From assembly GCF_010015445.1 (NCBI RefSeq), contig NC_053126.1, forward strand, positions 13,925,669 to 13,989,668: DNA of 64,000 nucleotides. The letters run 5' to 3'. Origin of the DNA: Perca fluviatilis (lineage: Eukaryota; Chordata; Actinopteri; Perciformes; Percidae). Shown one piece after another: positions 1 through 10,462 of the stretch. Made by a program: the position numbers and the translations under genes. The notes below the pieces were generated by a model. It saw only the letters and a program-made list of their open reading frames with translations. It was not told the DNA's origin and searched no databases. Every line of letters begins with the position of its first letter. The first letter of the stretch is position 1.

Positions 1-271
1 TTTCAATTATGTAATATGCACTGGGTATTCTCCTGGAGACAGAGACAGCACAATAAATCACATTACACAAGACCCACACATAATGCAACCTATGGGATTC
101 ATTTATTGTCGGGCTATATTCGCTGACCTTAGCTCATGAGGTAACAATGATTTCAACTGGTGATAACTGCCTGTATGCTCAATTTGTTGGAAAGCCGGGA
201 AATTATCCAAATAAATTAATATAATTACATTTAATAAAATACATATTGTCATGTTTTTACTTATTTACGTA
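1..271. other. AT-rich non-coding flank
   Basis: Nothing recognisable is present. The last two bases (270-271, TA) are the left copy of the TA target duplication of the adjoining Tc1 element. Confidence 0.5.
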
Positions 272-305
272 CACTACCGGTCAAAAGTTTTAGAACAACC
301 CAATT
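272..305 (+). repeat. Left terminal inverted repeat of the Tc1 element
   Basis: This 34-bp end pairs with 2547-2580 in inverted orientation, with one mismatch at the AACCC/ACCCC position. It is the presumed transposase binding site. Confidence 0.93.
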
Positions 306-1377
306 GTTTTTTGTTTTTTATTGAAATTTTAGCAGTTCAAGACCAGTGAATAGCTTGAAATGGTACAGAGGTAAGTGGTGAACTGCCTGAGGTTAAAAAA
401 AAAGTAATGTACATTTCAGAATTTTACAAAAAGGCCTTTTTCAGGGAACAAGAAATGGGTAAACAACGTAAAGCTGTTCTGCAGCAATGGAGGTTGATCA
501 AGCTTTGAAAGTTGATGCTACCAATTCCCACAGGTGTTCAAAATTGTCTGGATTACTTACAACCCCCTCTGTTTGTATAAAAGTATTGTTGGAAAACACT
601 GTGGGGTACCACACCATACCAGACTATTATTTGAAAAGTATTGTACTGCAGAAAGTAGTGTGTTGCTATAAAAATGGCGGGAAAAAGGCAATTAACAATG
701 GAAGAGAGACAGACCATCATAACACTTAAGAATGTTGGTCTTTCCTACAGAGAAATTGCGAAGAAAGTCAAGGTGTCAGTGAGTACAGTATTCTTCACCA
801 TAAAAAGGCACTTAGAAACTGGGGGAAACTGACAGGAAGAGGTCTGGCAGACCCAAAGCCACAACCGAATCAGAAGACAAGTTTCTGAGAGTCAACATTT
901 TTTGTGGGTGGGGGGGAGGGGGCGCCAGGACAAAAGCGTGAAAGAAGAAAAAAGGCACAGCTTTAGTAGTGGTCAAAAAGTCAAATTGCTAAAACGTCAG
1001 AATAAGAAAAAGAGGTTTGCCTGGGCCAAGAAACATCATCAATGGACTACTGAAGACTGGAAGAAGGTGCTATGGACTGATGAATCAAAATTTGAAATCT
1101 TAGGTTCATCACGCAGGATGTTTGTACGCCGTTGAGTAGGCGAAAGGATGGTTCCTCAGTGTGTGACATCAACTGTCAAACATGGAGGAGGAAGCGTGAT
1201 GGTCTGGGGCTGTTTTGCTGGATCCAGTGTCGGTGATTTGTACAGAGTGAAAGGCACCCTGAACCAAAACGGCTACCACAGCATTTTACAGCGCCAAAAT
1301 AGTATGCGCCTAGTTGTTCATCCTACAGCAAGATAATGACCCAAAACATAAGTCCAAGCTATGCCAGAACTACCTTA

Positions 1378-2155
1378 AGCCTGGTTCACACGGGACGATT
1401 TTAAAATTGTCGAACGATTTTCCAATCCTGAGAGACCCCACACACGGCGATAAAAAATCCCGGGTCTAACAGTTTTGGTCGTACAGTGTGTGGTGCGCAG
1501 CACACGGCAAAATCAACACATCACACACGAACCGATTTGACTGCCGAGCATTCCCAGGTCAGACGGGAAATCTCGCAAAATCCCTTGAGATCAAACGCGA
1601 CTTCAGAGTAAACAATCATGGCGGATGCAGTGGCGATAGTTTGTAATTTGTTTTTAACCGAAAAAAAACGTTATCAAAAGAAAAGGCGATGGTCAAAGAA
1701 GTGGAGACAACGCGAGCATGTACTATACTCAGCTACATCATGATATGGAGGTGAGTTGTTGTTTTTTCTCATAGAAATGTCGTTATGTACTACACAGATT
1801 AATTACCGTTGAAATACACGTTCATATATTCGTTTCCATGTACTCTGGTGGACTGCAGTTGTGGATGTAGTTATGCCCATCGACTTTATTGTATGCCACA
1901 GTCCACAGGCTGCGTGCTCGTTTGCACACACGAGGACAAATCGGGCCAAAAAAATCCAACATGTTGGATATCCCCGATTTGAGATCGGAGCGGTCCCGAT
2001 GTCCTTCCGAGCAGACGAGAGCAGTCTTAACACACCACACACGGCAGGAATATCTGATCAGATTATTTTATGATAATCGGAGCATCCTTAAGATTGTCGG
2101 GAGGGGTGAATCAGGGCTAAAATCGGCCTAATTATCCTGCTGTCTGAACCAGGCT
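1378..2155 (+). mobile_element. PIF/Harbinger-type MITE nested in the Tc1 transposase
   Basis: The ends are inverted copies of AGCCTGGTTCA, flanked by a duplicated TTA (1375-1377 and 2156-2158). Removing the insert and one TTA restores continuity between the transposase segments ending QNYL and continuing into the C-terminal domain. A 3-bp TWA duplication is the Harbinger signature. Copies of CACACGGC occur inside both ends (near 1440, 1500 and 2040), as expected for subterminal binding repeats. It carries only a short stretch resembling a transposase-gene first exon, so it is non-autonomous. Confidence 0.85.
1618..1743 (+). pseudogene. Possible residual first exon of a Harbinger gene inside the MITE
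   Basis: An ATG within good context (AACAATCATGG) opens a 41-codon frame starting MADAVAIVCNLFL and followed by a basic stretch (KKRRWSKKWRQRE) resembling the Arg/Trp-rich motif found near the start of Harbinger transposases. The frame closes at TGA 1741-1743, and a consensus splice donor (GAG|GTGAGT) follows at about 1748-1755. The rest of the gene is absent. The relationship to Harbinger transposase is inferred from the motif and the element's TTA duplication. Confidence 0.45.
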
Positions 2156-2546
2156 TTAGCAAAAAAGAAGCTTAAAAACATGGAGTGGCCAGCACAGTCA
2201 CCAGACTTAAACCCCATTGAACTGGTTTGGGATGAACTGGACAGAAAAGTGAAAGCAAAGCAACCTACAAGTGCCACACATTTATGGGAACTTCTGCAAC
2301 AGAGTTGGGAAGAACTTTCTGAAGAACATTTGATTTCCATTGTAGAAAGAATGCCACGAGTGTGTTCAGCTGTTATATCTGCCAAAGGGGGCTACTTTGA
2401 TGAGTCAAAATTTTGTAATACATTTTGGTTTATAAATTGATTCCATGATTTCTTTTTTAACTTAAATTCATTCATTTATTCTATTCTTTTATTTTGAGAG
2501 TACAATAAGACATTGAACTGCATGAATTTCAATAAAAACCTGGAAA

Positions 2547-2580
2547 AATTGGGGTGTTCTAAAACTTTTGACCGGTAGTG
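2547..2580 (-). repeat. Right terminal inverted repeat of the Tc1 element
   Basis: This is the inverted partner of 272-305. It ends ACCGGTAGTG followed by the TA target duplication. Confidence 0.93.
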
Positions 2581-3050
2581 TATTGTTACTTTTATTTATT
2601 TGGTTTAAAACATGTTTGCACACTAAAACAGTGCTCCTGTTCCTCAATGGATTTTAAAATAGAGGCTATATTATATTATCATACCACTATAATTTAATGT
2701 TGATTGAATTACAGGAATTCTGGGAGGCTATACAGGGCTAAGAAGGCCTCAATGAAAAACACTTTGACTGTGCTTTGTGTGTACACTGTAAACCCTGATT
2801 TAGTTTATTAATTACATTTTAGTGGTCACAACTTATTCTTTCATGTTTTGTTAAAAACCATATTCATTACTAAATAACATTTGTTGTTTTGTAATAATCA
2901 GCTTAAGTATGCAATGCACAGATCATATTAAGCAGAGATAACTAAGGATGTTAAGTTTCTGTATGGGAGGGGCAGGTTTTTTTTAAACTGTTCTGCCTGA
3001 AGCAAGGAGGGGACTGATGGGGTCTGGGCAGTGAGAAAGGGTTCAGTTGT
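2581..3050. other. Non-coding, AT-rich
   Basis: No gene or repeat is recognised, apart from the TA target duplication at 2581-2582. Confidence 0.4.
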
Positions 3051-3054
3051 TTAA

Positions 3055-3600
3055 AGTGGCCATATTATGCTGATTTTCAGGTTCATAATTGTATTTTGAG
3101 GTTGTACCAAAATAGGTTTACATGGATTAATTTTCAAAAAACACCACATTTTTGTTGTACTGCACATTGCTGCAGCTCCTCTTTTCACCCTGTGTTCAGG
3201 TCTCTGTTTTAGCGACAGAGTGAGACCCCCCACTGCTGTAACATCTTTGTTGGCAGTTGCACATGCGCAATAAGGATTACATCATCTAGCTAGCTGTTTG
3301 TTTCTACAACTTCGGCCAGTACAAGGCAAGATTAGCCGGTAGACTTCTTCTAAACGAGGGCACACTTCCAACTTTGCGTGGAATACATACCTGCAGAACA
3401 GGGACATGTAAGTAGTTCTTTTGTAGATTGTGGTGAACTAGTGTGTGTTGTAGCAGTGTTTTGCCATTCAGAACGAGCTAGCATGCTACAGTTAGCCACC
3501 TTGTTTTGTCTAGTGACGTAAAAAGCCCTGCCGATTTTGAACAGCTCACCCGGAAACTGAAGGCAGGACAAATTCAGAAACCTGTATCTCACTCAAAACA
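3055..3600 (+). repeat. Partial TTAA-flanked (T2/Kolobok-like) repeat
   Basis: The left end reads TTAA|AGTGGCCATATTATGC (TTAA at 3051-3054), which I recognise as the terminus of a common fish dispersed repeat. An inverted partner end (GCATAATATGGCCACT followed by TTAA) is not present before the hAT remnant that begins near 3610, so this copy is truncated or interrupted. The right border is approximate. Confidence 0.55.
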
Positions 3601-3609
3601 GCATGGATG

Positions 3610-4473
3610 TTTTTTTCAAAGTTCAGTTCACAAATTTTAAAATGAACTAGTTCAGTTCATAGTTCATACTTCAACATTTTGAACTAAGTTCACAGTTCCA
3701 AAATTGAACTAGTTCATTGTTCTTTTTTTCCATATGTTGCTGCGAGCTATTATTTTTCAAAATTATTGCCACAGCCCATATAGAACCACAGACAGCAATT
3801 ATTTCATCAGATTTAACACTGAAACTATGCATCCGATTTCATCTTCATATCCAATCAGTTCAATGTGCCGTTTCAGGTTTGCTGTGGATGTGACATCATC
3901 ATTATCATATTCTTTATTCAGGACACACACAAATGGTCCATAGCACAATACAAAAACATAGCAAAATACAAACAGATACAAGATAAAACACATACATACA
4001 GAAGTGCGGATTTTCTTTTTGAAAGCCGGCGGGCAAAGTTTGCACAGAAATGTACGATTTTTCCCTTCCTCACCGACCTTGTCATAAAACTTGTTTAAAT
4101 TATCATATGACGCCTCCTTGCTGCTTCGTCGCCTCCATACTGCTGTCGACTCCATGCTGCTTTTTGTTTTGATGACGCATGCGGCGGTGCGACACTAGTG
4201 GCTGGTGTTGCCAGAATGGGTGTTTTTCTGCTACATATTAAGGCCTGTTTACGGTGTGTTTTAGCCAGGTTTTCGCCTGGAAGGCTCTATAGAAATCTGG
4301 CACCCTATTGAACGAAATTAAACTGATAGAGCGTGCGGTTCACAGACACCAGAATGAACGAGTTCACAGTAACGTTCATCAGGCAGTAATACAGTACGTT
4401 CAGTTCACGTTCACCCAAAATATGAACGAGTTCATGAACTATCGTTCAATGAACGCGTTCAGGCACAACACTG
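3610..4473 (-). mobile_element. hAT-type transposon remnant with GTTCA-rich ends
   Basis: Both ends (about 3625-3725 and 4350-4465) are dense in GAAC/GTTC words such as GAACGAGTTCA and ACTAGTTCA. The right edge read on the minus strand starts CAGTGTTGTGCCTGAACG, a hAT-like terminus. A BED zinc-finger coding remnant lies between them on the minus strand. No matching 8-bp target duplication was found, so the left border is approximate. Confidence 0.6.
3799..4155 (-). pseudogene. BED zinc-finger fragment of a hAT transposase
   Basis: The 118-codon minus-strand frame starts MESTAVWRRRS and contains a metal-binding pair FLCKLCPP, then NLKRHIEL, matching the C-x2-C ... H layout of BED fingers found at the N-terminus of hAT transposases. 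The Cys and His halves are separated by an AT-rich, hydrophobic insertion (about 3895-4005). This begins GTATGTATGTG and ends TCCACAG, the look of an unspliced intron. The second His is replaced (ELIGYEDE). No catalytic domain follows. Family membership is inferred from the finger and the flanking ends. Confidence 0.6.
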
Positions 4474-5627
4474 GTTCTGTGTATGTATAGTCTTTCTGTT
4501 TAATTGGAGCAAATGTATTGAATACATTGTTCTTAATATGATACTGTCATAAAGGAAAACAATTGTTAACAAATTCTTTCTGTAGTAGTGACAAGTAGCC
4601 TAATGTTTTATATTTTTTATGTTTCTTTGCATGTTTAACTTAACATGCTTATTTTGGACAACATGACTCCAGAAAAAAATATATTATGTTGATATATGAT
4701 TTTTAGTATTGACTACTAATGAAAACTTGATTTGTCTACTGCATCAACCTACTGCTCTGTGTTAATACAACCTGTTAAGTTTCTCCTTGTCCTTAGACAG
4801 TTTAAGGCAACTGGGTTTCCACGCAAATTTCTAGTGAAGTCAACTAATTTGGGATAACAGTGTAGCAGCCAGAACCTTCTTTTTGTTTGACTTTTTCACT
4901 TGGGTGACCTGGTGAAGTTGAAAAAAAGAGACTAATTGAAAGAGCACACAACAACAACTGCAAACACACAGCTTCCTCGTTCATTTCTATAAGACCACAG
5001 CACTGGTATAGCAGGAGGGCTGCTGCAGAGGGTTTAAACCAACAAAAACTTGGGACTGGCAAAAATTGCTTCTAGATTTTCTTTACATTGCAAAATCATC
5101 TAGCATCAAATTGATTGGTTAATATGTACACAAAAATACAATCCAGGTAGAACACCTTGTAGCGTGTACATTGTAGAGTTGTTTTCTAAACTCCTTACCT
5201 GGCTACCCTTCAAATCTAAATCAAATATTGTCCTCAGATGGAACACAAGAAACATTGAATACCTTTATAAACTACTGAATTGTCGAAATCTATATTTACT
5301 TCTTCCACCCGGTTAGCCTTCTCATCTCCTTATTCTCAACTCTGTTGAACAACATCCATCTCCCCTTGCTCTATCTTTCATTAGCTTCATCCAGCAATGC
5401 CCCCATAATCCAACAAGTCACTTCCCACCTCTTTCATGCCATGGTTAAATATTCATGGTGCCCCCTGGGGCTTGCCTCTCTAAGTTCCAGTGACATTAGG
5501 GCAGCAGGTGGCAAAGCTGCTTTTTATTAATAACAAACATCTCCCAAGGCAGTAGTGAACCCACATGCAATGCAACACACATACACTCACACACACACAC
5601 TTTCAGAAATGAAAGTAAAGGGAAAGT
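4474..5627. other. Non-coding stretch
   Basis: No gene, RNA or named repeat is recognised. A short imperfect CA tract lies at about 5571-5600, directly before the Rex3 tail. Confidence 0.4.
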
Positions 5628-8600
5628 CCATCCATCCATCCATCTTCGTCCGCTTATCCGGTGTCGGGTCGCGGGGGGAGCAGCTCCAGCAGGGGACCCC
5701 AAACTTCCCTTTCCCGAGTCACATTAACCAGCTCTGACTGGGGGATCCCGAGGCGTTCCCAGGCCAGGTTAGAGATATAATCCCTCCACCTAGTCCTGGG
5801 TCATCCCCGAGGCCTCCTCCCAGCTGGACGTGCCTGGAACACCTCCCTAGGGAGGCGCCCAGGGGGCATCCTTACCAGATGCCCGAACCACCTCAACTGG
5901 CTCCTTTCAATGCAAAAGAGCAGCGGCTCTACTCCGAGCTCCAAACGGATGACTGAGCTTCTCACCCTATCTCTAAGGGAGACGCCAGCCACTCTCCTGA
6001 GGAAACCTATTTCGGCCGCTTGTACCCTGGATCTCGTTCTTTCGGTCATGACCCAGCCTTCATGACCATAGGTGAGGGTAGGAACGAAAACTGACCGTTA
6101 GATCGAGAGCTTTGCCTTCTGGCTCAGTTCTCTTTTCGTCACAACGGTGCGATAAATTGAATGTAATACCGCACTTGTTGCGCCAATTCTCCGACCAATC
6201 TCCCGCTCCATTGTATCCTCACTCGCGAACAAGACCCCAAGGTATTTGAACTCCTTCACTTGGGGTAAGGACTCATTCCCTACCTGGAGTAGGCACTCCA
6301 TCGGTTTCCTGCTGAGAACCATGGCCTCAGATTTAGAGGTGCTGATCCTCATCCCACCCGCTTCACACTCGGCGGCGAACCGATCCAGTGAGTGCTGAAG
6401 GTCACAGGCCGATGATGCCATCAGGACCACATCATCTGCAAAGCGCAGCGATGAGATCCCCAGTCCACCGAACTGCAACCCCTCCCCACCCCGACTACGC
6501 CTTGATATCCTGTCCATAAATATTACAAACAGGATTGGTGACAAAGCGCAGCCCTGGCGGAGGCCAACCCTCACCTGAAACGAGTCCGACTTACTGCCGA
6601 GAACCCGGACACAGCTCTCACTTTGGTTGTACAGAGATTGGATGGCCCTGAGAAGAGACCCCCTCACCCCATACTCCCGCAGCACCTCCCACAGTATCTC
6701 CCGGGGGACCCGGTCATATGCCTTCTCCAAATCCACGAAACACACATAGACCGGATGGGCATACTCCCAGGCTCCCTCCAGGATCCTTGTGTGAGTGAAG
6801 ATCTGGTCCACTGTTCCACGACCAGGACGGAATCCACATTGTTCCTCTTCAATCTGAGGTTTGACTATTGGCCGAACCCTCCTTTCCAGCACCTTGGAGT
6901 AGACTTTACCAGGGAGGCTGAGAAGTATGATGCCCCTGTAATTGGAACACACCCTCTGGTCCCCCTTTTTGAAAAGGGGAACCACCACCCCGGTCTGCCT
7001 GCTCCTTTGGCACTGTCCCAGACTTCCACGCAATGTTGAAGAGGCGTGTCAACCAAGACAGCCACTCCACACCCAGAGCCTTGAGCATTTCTGGATGGAT
7101 CTCATCAATCCCCGGGGCTTTGCCACTGTGGAGTTGTTTGACTACATCGGTGACTTCCGCCTGGGAAATTGACAACAATCCCCCATCATCCTCCAGCTCT
7201 GCCTCTTACATAGAGGGCGTATTAGTCGGATTAAGGAGTTCCTCAAAGTGCTCCTTCCACCGCCCTATTAACTCCTCAGTTGAGGTCAACAGTGTCCCAT
7301 CCTTACTGTACACAGCTTGGATGGTTCCCCGCTTCCCCCTCCTGAGGTGGCAAACGGTTTTCCAGAAGCACCTTGGTGCCGACCGAAAGTCCTTCTCCAT
7401 GTCTTCTCCAAACTTCTCCCACACCCGCTGCTTTGCCTCTTTCACGGCAGAGGCTGCAGCCCTTCGGGCCCTTCGGTACCCTGCAACTGCCTCCGGAGTC
7501 CTCTGGGATAACATATCCCGGAAAGACTCCTTCTTCAGTCGGACGGCTTCCCTGACCACGGGTGTCCACCACGGTGTTCGTGGGTTACCGCCCTGAGGCA
7601 CCTAAGACCCTAAGACCACAGCTCCTCGCCGCAGCTTCAGCAATGGAAACTTTGAACATTGTCCACTCAATTTCAATGCCCCCAGCCTCCACAGGGATGC
7701 ACGAAAAGCTCCGCCGGAGGTGTGAGTTGAAAGTCTGTCGGACAGGGGACTCCTCCAGACGTTCCCAATTTACCCGCACTACCCGTTTGGGCTTACCAGG
7801 TCTGTCCAGACTCTTCCCCCACCCCCTGACCCAACTCACCACCAGATGGTGATCGGTTGACAGCTCCGCCCCTCTCTTCACCCGAGTGTCCAAAACATAC
7901 GGCCTCAGATCAGATGAAACGATTATAAAATCGATCATTGACCTTTGGCCTAGGGTGCTCTGGTACCAAGTACACTTATGAGCATCCCTATGTTCGAACA
8001 TGGTGTTCGTTATAGACAATCAATGACTAGCACAGAAGTCCAACAACAAAAAAACACTCTGGTTTAGATCAGGGAGGCCGTTCCTCCCAATCACGCCTCT
8101 CCATGTATCTCCATCATTGCCCACATGCGCGTTGAAGTCCCCCAGCAGAACTATGGAGTTCCCCACTGGAGCCCCATGCAGGACTCCACTCAAGTTCTCC
8201 AAGAAGGCCGAATACTCCGAACTCTTGTTTGGTGCATATGCACAAACAACAGTCAGAGTTTTCCCCCCTACAACCCGCAGGCATAGGGAGGCGACCCTCT
8301 CGTCCACCGGGGTAAACTCCAACGTAGCGGCGCTCAGCCGGGGGCTTGTGAGTATCCCCACACTCGCCCGGCGCCTCACACCCTGGGCAACTCTGGAGAA
8401 GAAAAGAGTCCAACCCCTATCCAGGAGTATGGTTCCAGAACCGAGACTGTGCGTAGAGGTAAGCCCCACCAGATCTAACCAGTAGCACTCCACCTCCAGT
8501 TCCAGTTCCTTCCCCCACAGAGAGGTGACATTCCATGTTCCCAGAGCCAGCGTCTGCTGCCCGGGTCTGGTCCGTCGAGGCCCCTGACCTTCACTGCCCC

Positions 8601-8826
8601 CCGTGTGGCAGCGCACCCAACCCCAGCGGTTCCTCCCATAGGTGGTGGGCTCATGGGCTGGAGAAATAGGTGCTACGTAGCTTTTTCGGGCTGTGCCCCT
8701 CACCTGAGACCACTTTGCCTTGGGAGACCCTACCAGGAACACACAGCTCCAGACAACACAGCCCTCAGGTTCATAGGGACACACAAACCTCTCCACCACG
8801 ATAAGGTGATGGTTCCCGGAGAGTGA
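5628..8826 (-). mobile_element. Rex3-type non-LTR retrotransposon (RTE clade), nearly full length
   Basis: On the minus strand the element runs from a 5' region beginning near 8826 (CTCCGGGAACCATCACC) through an apurinic-like endonuclease and a reverse transcriptase to a short tail of GGAT/GATG repeats at 5628-5643. Tandem tetranucleotide tails are typical of Rex3. The RT segment contains the conserved stretches commonly used to detect Rex3 by PCR (GGTGACAAAGCGCAGCCCTG at about 6537 and ACCACCACCCCGGTCTGCCT at about 6981 on the plus strand). At about 3.2 kb it retains most of the reading frame. No clear target-site duplication was seen, and the exact 5' end is uncertain. Confidence 0.88.
5654..8799 (-). 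pseudogene. Rex3 endonuclease-reverse transcriptase polyprotein, mutated
   Basis: The intact protein would nick target DNA and copy the RNA in place (target-primed reverse transcription). Read on the minus strand, an N-terminal extension precedes the endonuclease ([39 protein letters not shown]). The RT follows (GKAPGIDEI, VVPLFKKGD, NYRGI, CGFRPGRGT, FVDLEKAYDRVP, LRQGCALSP) with the catalytic FADD at 6431-6442 and then EFKYLGV. A C-terminal Arg/Trp-rich region (RWFGHLVRMP) ends at a natural TAA at 5654-5656. The frame is broken by in-frame stops at 8020-8022, 7206-7208, 6098-6100 and 5801-5803, and by two frameshifts, near 7585-7601 and near 6960-7030. It is therefore inactive although all domains are recognisable. 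Confidence 0.9.
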
Positions 8827-10309
8827 AGGTGATTTACTTATTTATTCCCCGAAAGAACCAAGCACGCCTGACTTGTTGCACGATCCAAATGTTCTTCTAA
8901 ACTTTCCATTTGCAGCGTGTAGCTTGCTAGCTCAAAGAATGTTGTTGTTTCCCAAAGAGAACGGAGTTAGACAACAGCAACACATATTGGCGCCGCCAGA
9001 TGTTCTGGCGATTATCCTGGAAATGAACTGCAATTGATCCAGACTAAGGTCACATATACAGTACATACACATACGTATAGAGTGCCTGTTTTTGTGTGTC
9101 CAACTATGCCTCTGGCTCATAGCTCTTACTTCATCTTAATTCAATTCATTTTTCAAGCAAAAAACTAAAACATTACTGCCACTTGATGGCATGATCAAGC
9201 TTGGCACTTTACATTGCACCCACTCAGAGAAGGCAGGCTGGCAGACAGGCTGGCAGGTGGGAGCGAGTGGATAATGGAGAAATCAGTCAGCCATCATATA
9301 CGGTACCAACTATAACTATATAAAATTAATGTATAGAAGCTTGAAACAAGTGAAAGACAGATGCATTACGTAAGACAGCTATGTGTAAGGCGATGGACTG
9401 TCAGTGACATACACAGTGACAGAGGAAGTATCAAAGAGGAGCGGAAGCTTTCAGAGGAAGATGTAATCAACAAGTCAGAGCTTGATTTTTATGATAGGTC
9501 CATTATCGTCCTCTCACATGCCAAAGCTGCCTCTCTCCCTGCTGTCTTATATTCTCTTTTCAGTCCTTGCTCTCTAAAATGTGCATCACAGACACATACA
9601 TATGATGGTATCTGCAACTTTTCTCTCTAGAACCAAATTTAAAGACTTAACATGCAGAGTGTAAATCACGGTTAGATATGGATAACTTATGGAATTTAAT
9701 ACATTCAGTTCTTAAAGTCATAAAATTAACATAAAGACTACAGGCACAATATCTTTAAGCAAACAGAGACAAACATCAGAAACACTCAACTCTGATACAA
9801 TGAAGCGATGAATCATGGGACCAGCCTTTTGTTAATAGTTGGAGGGACACTCACACACTAAACAGACACTTGAAAATGCATTGTATAATAATGTAACCAT
9901 CACAGTTCACACGTCAGCCATGATGCAAATCATACAGACAGAGAGACAGACACACATAACCACACACAGACACACAGACACACAAACACACACGCACACG
10001 CACAAACTTACTTTAGTAAAAGTGTGACAGTATTATCACTTAAACATACTCAAAAACATCAAAAGTAAAATTAATTAATATGCTACTATGTGTTTTATTA
10101 TTATATAGCCTATTATAATATTGTTATATTACTGATGCATTAATGAACAAGCATCACTTCAATGTTGTAGCTGGTTAGAGTTGAGGCAGTTTTAACTATT
10201 TTATATTGTTGGATAGTTTGGATAGTTTAATCTGTAACAATTAAATTTCTCCATATACCATCAAGATTCTACGTGTCTTAATCTGCAAATTAATTTATAA
10301 CTATACAGT
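8827..10309. other. Non-coding stretch with imperfect CA tract
   Basis: No gene is recognised. GCAGGCTGGCAGACAGGCTG-type short repeats occur at about 9231-9258 and an interrupted (CA)n tract at about 9945-10003. Confidence 0.4.
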
Positions 10310-10462
10310 AGTTTTAGATTAATGTGGTGGAGTTAAGTACAATATTTCATGCTAAAATGTAGTGGATTATCAGTATAAAGTACTAGAAAATGGAAATACT
10401 GAGGTAAAGTACCTTAAAAGTACAGTATTTGAGTAAATGTACTTAGTTACTTTCCACCACTG
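10310..10462 (-). repeat. hAT-derived dispersed repeat end
   Basis: Read on the minus strand it starts at 10462 with CAGTGGTGGAAAGTAACTAA and continues with repeated TACTT/AGTAC words. I recognise this as the terminus of a very abundant fish hAT-type non-autonomous repeat. Only one end is evident; the other border is approximate. Confidence 0.65.

Larger units (their letters stand above)
674..2440 (+). pseudogene. Tc1-like DD34E transposase, broken and interrupted
   Basis: In an intact element this enzyme cuts at the inverted repeats and pastes the element into TA sites. The reading frame opens at the ATG at 674 with a helix-turn-helix-like N-terminus (motif SYREIAKKVKVS). It meets TGA at 830-832 after a frameshift; the next motif, SGRPK, lies in a different frame. 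A block of the DNA-binding domain appears to be missing near 895-960. The catalytic core resumes with VLWTDESKFE (first Asp codon 1079-1081), hits an in-frame TGA at 1133-1135 that looks like CpG decay of an Arg codon, and continues with GGGSVMVWGCF. The second Asp lies in NDPKH (about 1338-1340) in another frame. The 778-bp MITE then splits the gene. The C-terminal part PDLNPIELVWDEL carries the Glu codon at 2219-2221. The family assignment is secure; the protein is dead. Confidence 0.9.
272..2580 (+). mobile_element. Tc1/mariner DNA transposon, degenerate
   Basis: The element is bounded by 34-bp terminal inverted repeats that start CACTACCGGTCAAAAG and differ at one base. It is flanked by TA on both sides (270-271 and 2581-2582), the target duplication of the Tc1/mariner superfamily. 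A broken DD34E transposase reads left to right inside. A Harbinger-type MITE (1378-2155) has inserted into the transposase, so Tc1 without the insertion is about 1.5 kb, a usual Tc1 size. Stop codons, a frameshift and internal loss show that it can no longer make transposase. Confidence 0.93.

Noticed and set aside
487..729. 80-codon plus-strand frame upstream of the Tc1 transposase
   Set aside because: It lies in the Tc1 5' non-coding part and overlaps the real transposase start (ATG at 674) in another frame; there is no domain.
6623..7596. Plus-strand open frames across the Rex3 element
   Set aside because: They are antisense shadows of the GC-rich retrotransposon coding region.
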